A stretch of DNA of 6,171 bases, from the NCBI GenBank assembly GCA_045531755.1, contig JAZSEP010000028.1:1-6171 (forward strand). The letters are read 5' to 3'. A program made the translations under genes and the position numbers. The notes beneath the pieces were generated by a model. That model did no database searches. It was not told the DNA's origin and saw nothing but the letters and a program-made list of their open reading frames with translations. This document shows, in pieces, positions 1 through 5,062 of the stretch. The DNA is from UBA11540 sp045531755 (GTDB taxonomy: Bacteria; Bacillota; Clostridia; Oscillospirales; Ruminococcaceae). Each line of letters opens with the position of its first letter. The stretch's first letter is position 1.

Positions 1-40
1 CCGCTTGGCCTCCGACTTAGAACTATTTCTCTGAAATCTA

Positions 41-715
41 TCATATAACTGCGCCAATAACCTTCCTTACTGCTTCTAACGCTGTATTTTCAATGCTTTC
101 AATCGGCAACGGGTTCTCCCCTTCAAAGCATTTTATAACAACCCAACCCAATTTTTCGGCAGCATACAGTGCGGTTTCACGGCAAGCCTTGATATATTCA
201 ATGTTTTTCTCGTGAATATCTTTTTTATTGTCGTCGCCGTGATATCTGCCGGCGAGCAGCCTTTGAGATATGTCCGGGTCCATATCAAAATATATTACCG
301 CGTCGGGCTTGGGTAGTCCCAATTTGACATACTCAAAATCGTTGAGCCACTCGATGAAGGTGTCCCATTCTTCTCTTGGGAGCTTTACCATTTGATGAAA
401 CAGATTTGAAGTTGTGTATCTGTTGCAGAGGATTATCTCGCCGTTATCATAGTTATCTTTCCATTTGGTCTTAAAGCTTGCGAACCTGTCCACAGCAAAA
501 AAAGCAGAAGCTGCATATCCGTTTACGTCTTCCGGCTGATTGCCAAACTCTCCGCCAAGATACATATTAACGAGTGCCGAGGAGGGCGATTCATAATCCG
601 GAAAGGAAACCATACAGGATTTTATGTTGTTTTTGGTAAAACGCTTGTACAAAAGCTCTGTTTGCGTTCCTTTTCCGCTTCCGTCCAAGCCCTCGATTGC
701 AATCAATCTACCCAT
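41..715 (-). CDS. tmk: Thymidylate kinase (dTMP kinase) family protein
   Basis: A cytoplasmic nucleotide kinase, expected to phosphorylate dTMP to dTDP with ATP in dTTP synthesis. The 224 residues fit the family's usual length. Visible in order: the P-loop GLDGSGKGTQ (residues 9-18, Lys15), DRF at 76-78, the NRYTTSN substrate-site motif at 98-104 (Arg99), the PDAVIYFDMDP strand at 137-147, and a LID-like basic stretch around 152-170. The start at 715 is preferred over the in-frame ATG at 736: a GAGG lies 6 nt before 715, whereas 736 has no Shine-Dalgarno and would sit only a few bases from the predicted transcription start. Oddity: the P-loop reads GKGTQ, as in adenylate kinases, rather than the GKTT/GKST usual in thymidylate kinases. 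It is transcribed away from the GH13 gene. Family assignment is firm. Whether it is the cell's main Tmk or a paralogue with another nucleotide substrate cannot be told from this window. Confidence 0.82.
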   Translation of the reverse strand: MGRLIAIEGLDGSGKGTQTELLYKRFTKNNIKSCMVSFPDYESPSSALVNMYLGGEFGNQPEDVNGYAASAFFAVDRFASFKTKWKDNYDNGEIILCNRYTTSNLFHQMVKLPREEWDTFIEWLNDFEYVKLGLPKPDAVIYFDMDPDISQRLLAGRYHGDDNKKDIHEKNIEYIKACRETALYAAEKLGWVVIKCFEGENPLPIESIENTALEAVRKVIGAVI

Positions 716-720
716 ACTAT

Positions 721-725
721 ACCTC
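721..725 (-). promoter_or_regulatory. Ribosome binding site of the thymidylate kinase gene
   Basis: On the minus strand GAGGT ends 5 to 6 nt before the ATG at 715-713. It decides between two in-frame ATGs, because the upstream one at 736-734 is preceded only by an A/T-rich run with no purine-rich SD. Confidence 0.7.
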
Positions 726-745
726 ACACGCTTCATTTTATTATT

Positions 746-774
746 ATTTTACTATTTGCCTCAAGAAAATTCAA
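746..774 (-). promoter_or_regulatory. Predicted sigma-A promoter of the thymidylate kinase gene
   Basis: On the minus strand TTGAAT (774-769) is followed by a 17-nt spacer and TAAAAT (751-746), matching the -35/-10 consensus at 4/6 and 5/6. The transcript would begin near 739, giving a leader of about 24 nt before the chosen ATG at 715. This is a sequence prediction only. Confidence 0.6.
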
Positions 775-781
775 GTGGGTA

Positions 782-810
782 TTGCAGAGTTTCGCTTTTA
801 GTTTTATAAT
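782..810 (+). promoter_or_regulatory. Predicted sigma-A promoter of the GH13-dinB-hemW operon
   Basis: TTGCAG (782-787), a 17-nt spacer and a perfect TATAAT (805-810). A second perfect TATAAT overlaps it at 810-815 but lacks a recognisable -35 at proper spacing. The -35 is weak (3/6). Transcription would start near 817, leaving a leader of about 55 nt that contains the hairpin at 833-848. No other good promoter was seen between here and hemW. Confidence 0.55.
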
Positions 811-832
811 ATAATTAAATAACATTGTACAG

Positions 833-848
833 ATAGCGTCTTCGCTAT
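833..848 (+). other. Small leader hairpin / inverted repeat upstream of the GH13 gene
   Basis: ATAGCG (833-838), loop TCTT, CGCTAT (843-848): a perfect 6-bp stem with a 4-nt loop, downstream of the predicted transcription start and 14 nt before the AGGAG. There is no T-tract after it, so it is not an obvious attenuator. It could be a transcript-stabilising 5' hairpin, a short operator, or chance. Confidence 0.35.
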
Positions 849-872
849 GTATATAGATCGATAGGAGTTATA

Positions 873-2705
873 ATGATAGCTTTTGATAGTCTAAACAAAC
901 GTTATAAAGATCCTCTTTGTGCCGTTAAAACCAATCGAACTACAACGCTGATTATAAGAATTCCATCCGACTTTGACGGGGCAGTTGTTGAATACAAAAA
1001 GATTGATACAGACAACATCAACTCCATAGATATGGAGTATCTCGGATTTGAGGGTGAAAGCAAGGTTTTTAAGGCTAATCTTTCTTTTTGTGAGCCGTGT
1101 GTTCTGTTCTATAATTTCCGCATCTACAGGTTCGACGGCTACTGTGAATATCTCAACCGCGGTGCCTTGCAGAGATCGGAATTTTGTCATCATAAAGGCA
1201 ACGAGTGGCAACTGACCGTATATGATGAAAACTACCGACAGCCCGAAGGGTTTGCCGGTAAATCGATGTATCAAATCTTCCCTGATAGATTTTACAGAGG
1301 AAAATTCACCCCAAAAGCCGACCGTAAAATACGCGATGATTGGGGCGGAGTGCCGTTTTATAACAACGACAAAAACAGCGCTGATTTCATTGGCAACGAC
1401 TTTTTTGGCGGAAATCTGCAAGGCGTTATAGAAAAGCTCGATTATTTGAAGGAGCTTGGCGTTTCGATAATATACTTAAACCCCATTTTTCTTTCAAGTT
1501 CAAATCACAGATACAACACCTCTGACTATATGCAGATTGACCCTATTCTCGGTGATGAAAAAACCTTCTCCGAGCTTTGCGAAAAGGCGCACTCTTTGGA
1601 TATCAAAATCATACTCGACGGTGTTTTCAGTCACGTAGGTGCCGACAGCAAATATTTTGACCTCGACGGAAAATACGGAGACATCGGTGCATATCATAAT
1701 CCCGACAGCGAATACAGAAAATGGTTTAGTTTTGACAATAGCGCGATTGGATATAAAAGCTGGTGGGGAATCTTTTCTATGCCTGAAACAAATGAATCCG
1801 AACCCTCCTTCAAGGAGTTTATCTGCGGTGAAAACGGAGTTATTGCGCATTGGATGAGGCTTGGTGCTGACGGTATACGTCTCGACGTTGCCGACGAGCT
1901 CCCCGACGATTTCCTTGATTGCGTAAGAGAGCGTATAAAGTCAATAAATAAAGACGCTATCCTCATCGGTGAGGTCTGGGAAGACGCTTCAACAAAGCAT
2001 AGTCACGGAGGCAGAAGACGATATTTGTTGGGAAATCAACTTGATTCTGTTATGAACTATCCGTTTAAAGCCGCTGTGCTGAATTTTATGACCTCAAAAA
2101 GCGCCTATGTTTTTCTTGAAGGTGTTGCGCAGATATGCAACAACTACCCTGCTCCCATGCTTAACTGCACAATGAACTTTCTTTCAACCCACGACACAGT
2201 ACGCGCCATAAACCTTTTGAGCGGTTCGCAAGGCAATCACCTGCCTCGAAACGAACAGGCAAAATGTTCTTTATCTCAAGAAGAATACAGTCGCGGAAAG
2301 CATCTTCTCAAAGTTGCAATGACCGTTTTATTTGTTCTCAACGGCATACCATCTGTATATTACGGGGACGAAGCCGGACTGTGCGGTTTTGCAGACCCAT
2401 TTAACCGCTTGTGTTTCCCTTGGGATAAGGAAGACAAAGAGCTTTTGGAGTTTGTTCGTGCTCTTTACCGATTCCGTTCTCAATTCTCGCACATATTGTC
2501 AGACGCCGTTTTTGAAATCGTATCGTGTGAAGAAAACGTTGCGATATTCAAAAGAACCAATAATAACGGTTCTATGCTGTGTGCTGTAAATATGTCGCAA
2601 TCACCCGTTTTGTTGGACGACAAGTTGTTCAAAAATATTGTTTTCGGAAGCCTCGACGAGAACGGTTGTCTTGCTTCAGAAAACGTAGTAATAGGAATGA
2701 TTTGA
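873..2705 (+). CDS. GH13 alpha-glucosidic hydrolase, neopullulanase/cyclomaltodextrinase-like
   Basis: A 610-residue retaining glycoside hydrolase of family 13, expected to cleave alpha-glucans (maltodextrins, cyclodextrins, pullulan or glycogen fragments). There is no signal peptide or membrane segment, so it probably acts in the cytoplasm on imported oligosaccharides. Residues 1 to about 120 form a beta-rich N-terminal domain of the sort found in neopullulanases. The TIM barrel begins at SMYQIFPDRFYRG (131-143) and includes HRYNTSDYMQIDP (212-224). Conserved regions: I, DGVFSHVG (249-256); V-like, MPETN (303-307); II, GADGIRLDVA (331-340) with nucleophile Asp338 and Arg336; III, GEVW (366-369) with acid/base Glu367; IV, FLSTHDT (436-442) with Asp441. 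All catalytic residues are present. A C-terminal beta-domain follows from about 540. The start has AGGAG (863-867) 5 nt upstream. It is the first gene of the run with dinB and hemW. Family is secure; exact substrate and subfamily (GH13_20-like) are inferred. Confidence 0.92.
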   Translation: MIAFDSLNKRYKDPLCAVKTNRTTTLIIRIPSDFDGAVVEYKKIDTDNINSIDMEYLGFEGESKVFKANLSFCEPCVLFYNFRIYRFDGYCEYLNRGALQRSEFCHHKGNEWQLTVYDENYRQPEGFAGKSMYQIFPDRFYRGKFTPKADRKIRDDWGGVPFYNNDKNSADFIGNDFFGGNLQGVIEKLDYLKELGVSIIYLNPIFLSSSNHRYNTSDYMQIDPILGDEKTFSELCEKAHSLDIKIILDGVFSHVGADSKYFDLDGKYGDIGAYHNPDSEYRKWFSFDNSAIGYKSWWGIFSMPETNESEPSFKEFICGENGVIAHWMRLGADGIRLDVADELPDDFLDCVRERIKSINKDAILIGEVWEDASTKHSHGGRRRYLLGNQLDSVMNYPFKAAVLNFMTSKSAYVFLEGVAQICNNYPAPMLNCTMNFLSTHDTVRAINLLSGSQGNHLPRNEQAKCSLSQEEYSRGKHLLKVAMTVLFVLNGIPSVYYGDEAGLCGFADPFNRLCFPWDKEDKELLEFVRALYRFRSQFSHILSDAVFEIVSCEENVAIFKRTNNNGSMLCAVNMSQSPVLLDDKLFKNIVFGSLDENGCLASENVVIGMI

Positions 2706-2707
2706 TA

Positions 2708-3907
2708 GTGGACAGAGTTATACTCCATTGTGATTGTAATGCTTTTTATGCTTCGGTCGAAACGCTGTTTAGGCCGGAGCTTAAAAATGTTCCAATGGCA
2801 GTATGCGGAAGCCTCGAAAACCGACACGGCATTATCCTTGCCAAAAACGAGCTTGCAAAGGCGTTTAACGTTCAAACTGCAGAGACTATTTGGCAAGCGA
2901 AAAGAAAGTGTCCAAACCTTGTTTTGGTTGAGCCTCATCACAAAGAGTACGTGAAAATTTCAAAGCTTGTTAATGAAATCTATCATCGCTATACGGACTT
3001 TATCGAACCGTTTGGAATTGATGAATCCTGGCTTGACGTTACAAACAGCATAAAAATTTTTGGCAGCGGAGAAGAGATTGCAAACCGCATCAGAAGCGAT
3101 ATTTCAAAAGAGATAGGAATCACCGTATCGGTAGGTGTATCCTTTAACAAGGTTTTTGCAAAACTTGGAAGTGACTATAAAAAGCCCGATGCAACAACAG
3201 TAATCAGCCGTGAAAATTTCAAAAGAATAGTTTTCCCGCTTCCTGTTTCCACACTTTTGTTTGTCGGAAAATCAACCTCGAAAACTCTCGAGCTGCTTGG
3301 TATTGAAACTATAGGCGACCTTGCCAACGCAGACGTGAAGATATTGGAAAAAACCCTTGGTAAACTGGGAGAAATGCTTCACCGATATGCAAACGGCGAA
3401 GACAACAGCGAAGTTGCCGAATACAATCACCAACAGCGCATAAAGTCCGTTTCAAACGGTATGACATTTCCCCGTGACCTTGTCGGTGAAAACGATATAC
3501 GAACCGCTGTTACAGGGCTCAGCGACATCGTCTCCTCCCGTATGCGAAAGTACGGCGTAAAATGCTCAACGGTCAGTGTCACCATCAAGGGACCTGATTT
3601 GAATTCATCATCAAAGCAAATCACGCTCAGCTCCCCTACCAATACTGCGGACGTATTACACGACAGCGCCTTGAATATCATAAAATCCATGAAAAACGCC
3701 GACAAACCAATCCGTTCGATTACATTGGCTGGAAGCAATTTGGTGTTTGAAGATGAAGAAATCACACAGCTCAGTCTTTTTGAAACCGAAGAACCCGATG
3801 ACCGAAAGAGTGATATAGACGTTGCTATGGACAGCATAAGAAAAAAATACGGCAGAGGGTCGATAAAATTCGGCAGTGTTGTCAAAAACGACCTTGGTAT
3901 AGACTAA
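2708..3907 (+). CDS. dinB: DNA polymerase IV, Y-family translesion polymerase
   Basis: A 399-residue error-prone polymerase that extends primers past lesions or misaligned ends. The palm begins at VILHCDCNAFYASVE (residues 4-18): Asp9 is a metal ligand and Tyr14 aligns with the steric gate. GIDESWLD (103-110) supplies Asp105/Glu106, and GVSFNKVFAKLGSDYKKP (143-160) is the typical finger/palm signature. The little-finger domain follows, with a sliding-clamp binding motif QLSLF at 354-358. Unlike E. coli Pol IV, about 41 residues follow that motif, ending in an IRKKYG/GSIKFGS segment that I associate with Firmicutes homologues. The GTG at 2708 gives MDRVILHCD, the normal N-terminus, 2 nt after the GH13 stop. 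A TTG at 2702 with AGGA (2693-2696) at 5-nt spacing is a competing start and would overlap that stop. An upstream in-frame extension to 2579 is not homologous in appearance and overlaps the GH13 gene. No convincing SOS box was found upstream. Confidence 0.94.
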   Translation: MDRVILHCDCNAFYASVETLFRPELKNVPMAVCGSLENRHGIILAKNELAKAFNVQTAETIWQAKRKCPNLVLVEPHHKEYVKISKLVNEIYHRYTDFIEPFGIDESWLDVTNSIKIFGSGEEIANRIRSDISKEIGITVSVGVSFNKVFAKLGSDYKKPDATTVISRENFKRIVFPLPVSTLLFVGKSTSKTLELLGIETIGDLANADVKILEKTLGKLGEMLHRYANGEDNSEVAEYNHQQRIKSVSNGMTFPRDLVGENDIRTAVTGLSDIVSSRMRKYGVKCSTVSVTIKGPDLNSSSKQITLSSPTNTADVLHDSALNIIKSMKNADKPIRSITLAGSNLVFEDEEITQLSLFETEEPDDRKSDIDVAMDSIRKKYGRGSIKFGSVVKNDLGID

Positions 3908-3913
3908 AGGAGG
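3907..3913 (+). promoter_or_regulatory. Strong ribosome binding site of hemW
   Basis: AAGGAGG begins on the last base of the dinB TAA and lies 5 nt before the GTG at 3919. It fixes the non-ATG start of hemW and suggests that translation resumes directly after dinB termination. Confidence 0.8.
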
Positions 3914-3918
3914 ATTTT

Positions 3919-5010
3919 GTGAAGAACTTAGGATTATATATTCATATCCCCTTTTGTCTGAGGAAGTGCCCCTATTGTGATTTTTACTCCCTTGAGTTCA
4001 GCAAAGATTTAAAAAACCAATACGTTTCTGCTGTTGTGGCTTGTATCAATCGCTTTGCCGACCGTGGCAGAAAAGTTGACAGTATCTATTTTGGCGGCGG
4101 AACTCCTTCCCTGTTGAGTGAAAATGATGTTTTTCAAATCCTCGAAACCGCAGACAAATGCTTTACTTTATCAAACGCCGAAATCGCAATGGAAGCAAAC
4201 CCATCATCTGCAACGTTTGAAAAGCTTTTGGGATATCGCAAAAGCGGTGTCAACAGGCTTTCTTTCGGTGTTCAGTCCTTGAACGACCTTGAGCTTTCCG
4301 ATTTGGGCAGACTACACGACAGCAAAAGTGCAATAGAAGCTATAAACAATGCTGTTAAAGCAGGGTTTAACAACCTTTCTGCAGACCTAATGCTTGGTAT
4401 CAGCCGCCAAACCGAAGAATCATTAACAGAAAGCATTTCTACGCTTTCTACGCTTGATATAAAGCACATATCTGCATATATGCTAAGCATTGAAGAACAA
4501 ACTCCATACGCAAAGATGCGAAGTTCTCTTCTGCTTCCCGATGAGGAAAAAACCGCTGACCTTTATATTACAACCTGCAGCGAGCTTGAAAAGCACGGAT
4601 TTGAACAGTACGAAATTTCAAACTTTGCGGTTAAAGGCTTTGAAAGCCGTCACAATCTGAAATACTGGCAGCTTGAGGAATATCTCGGTATCGGTCCTGC
4701 AGCGCATTCGTTTTATAACGGCAAACGAAGCTACTATCCACGCGATATCAGGAGTTTTATCGGCGGAGACTTTTCAATGCTGTCCGACGACACCTTCAAC
4801 CCGAGCGAAGAGTACGTTATGCTCTCGTTGAGACTAAAGAGTGGACTTGATTTGAAATCCGCTTGTGAATACGGTGTTGACACCCAAAACCTCCTCGAAA
4901 AAGCACAAAGGTTTATAAAACAAAAACTCGTTATCCTCGACAACGACCGCTTACACCTCACAAAAGAAGGCTTTCTCGTTTCGAACTACATAATTTCAGA
5001 ACTAATATAG
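3919..5010 (+). CDS. hemW: Radical SAM family heme chaperone HemW
   Basis: A 363-residue radical SAM protein of the HemN/HemW group. HemW binds heme and is thought to deliver it to hemoproteins; it was long annotated as oxygen-independent coproporphyrinogen III oxidase. The cluster motif CLRKCPYCDF has Cys13, Cys17 and Cys20, and Phe22 stands where true HemN has a fourth Cys, which separates the two. GGGTP (59-63) is the SAM-contact motif; EANP (92-95), RLSFGVQS (113-120) and GIGPAAHS (257-264) are family blocks. HNLKYW (245-250) matches the HNxxYW heme-binding signature of HemW. The C-terminal winged region closes the protein at about the usual length. GTG start, with AAGGAGG 5 nt upstream, 11 nt after dinB. 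No heme synthesis or respiratory gene lies nearby, so the position tells little about its clients. Confidence 0.95.
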   Translation: MKNLGLYIHIPFCLRKCPYCDFYSLEFSKDLKNQYVSAVVACINRFADRGRKVDSIYFGGGTPSLLSENDVFQILETADKCFTLSNAEIAMEANPSSATFEKLLGYRKSGVNRLSFGVQSLNDLELSDLGRLHDSKSAIEAINNAVKAGFNNLSADLMLGISRQTEESLTESISTLSTLDIKHISAYMLSIEEQTPYAKMRSSLLLPDEEKTADLYITTCSELEKHGFEQYEISNFAVKGFESRHNLKYWQLEEYLGIGPAAHSFYNGKRSYYPRDIRSFIGGDFSMLSDDTFNPSEEYVMLSLRLKSGLDLKSACEYGVDTQNLLEKAQRFIKQKLVILDNDRLHLTKEGFLVSNYIISELI

Positions 5011-5042
5011 AAGGACTACAAGCATTTGCCTGTAGTCCTTCT
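5009..5042 (+). terminator. Rho-independent-type terminator after hemW
   Basis: A perfect 12-bp inverted repeat, AGAAGGACTACA (5009-5020) and TGTAGTCCTTCT (5031-5042), with a 10-nt loop that can fold further (GC-ATTT-GC). The left arm begins inside the hemW TAG stop. The run after the stem on the plus strand is only moderately T-rich (TTACACTT), but the arm itself ends in CTTCT. On the minus strand the tail is ATATTAG, a poor U-tract, so it mainly serves the plus operon and may partly stop the convergent sigma-factor transcript. Confidence 0.8.
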
Positions 5043-5062
5043 TTACACTTAATCTGCAAAAA

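Noticed and set aside
1..20. Minus-strand GGCCAAGCGG resembles the D-arm start of a tRNA (Gln/Glu/Ser type).
   Set aside because: The base at position 8 would be A instead of the near-invariant T, and the rest of any tRNA lies outside the window, so the cloverleaf cannot be tested.
26..38. Small inverted repeat ATTTC-N3-GAAAT after the thymidylate kinase stop, considered as a terminator.
   Set aside because: Only 5 A/T-rich pairs, a 3-nt loop and no U-tract on the minus strand.
716..736. Seven-residue N-terminal extension of thymidylate kinase from the ATG at 736.
   Set aside because: No SD before it, it would start almost at the predicted transcription start, and the conserved domain begins right after the methionine at 715.
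788..802. Possible CcpA cre site (TTTCGCTTTTA) in the GH13 promoter spacer.
   Set aside because: Only the right half resembles the cre consensus; the left half does not match.
2554..2572. Inverted repeat GAACC-N9-GGTTC near the end of the GH13 gene, considered as a LexA or other operator for dinB.
   Set aside because: The spacer is too long for a LexA site, and it lies in well-conserved-looking coding sequence more than 130 nt upstream of dinB without a promoter beside it.
2579..2707. Extended N-terminus of the DinB frame (start at 2579).
   Set aside because: It overlaps the GH13 gene in another frame, its sequence has no Y-polymerase character, and the family's N-terminus falls exactly at the GTG at 2708.
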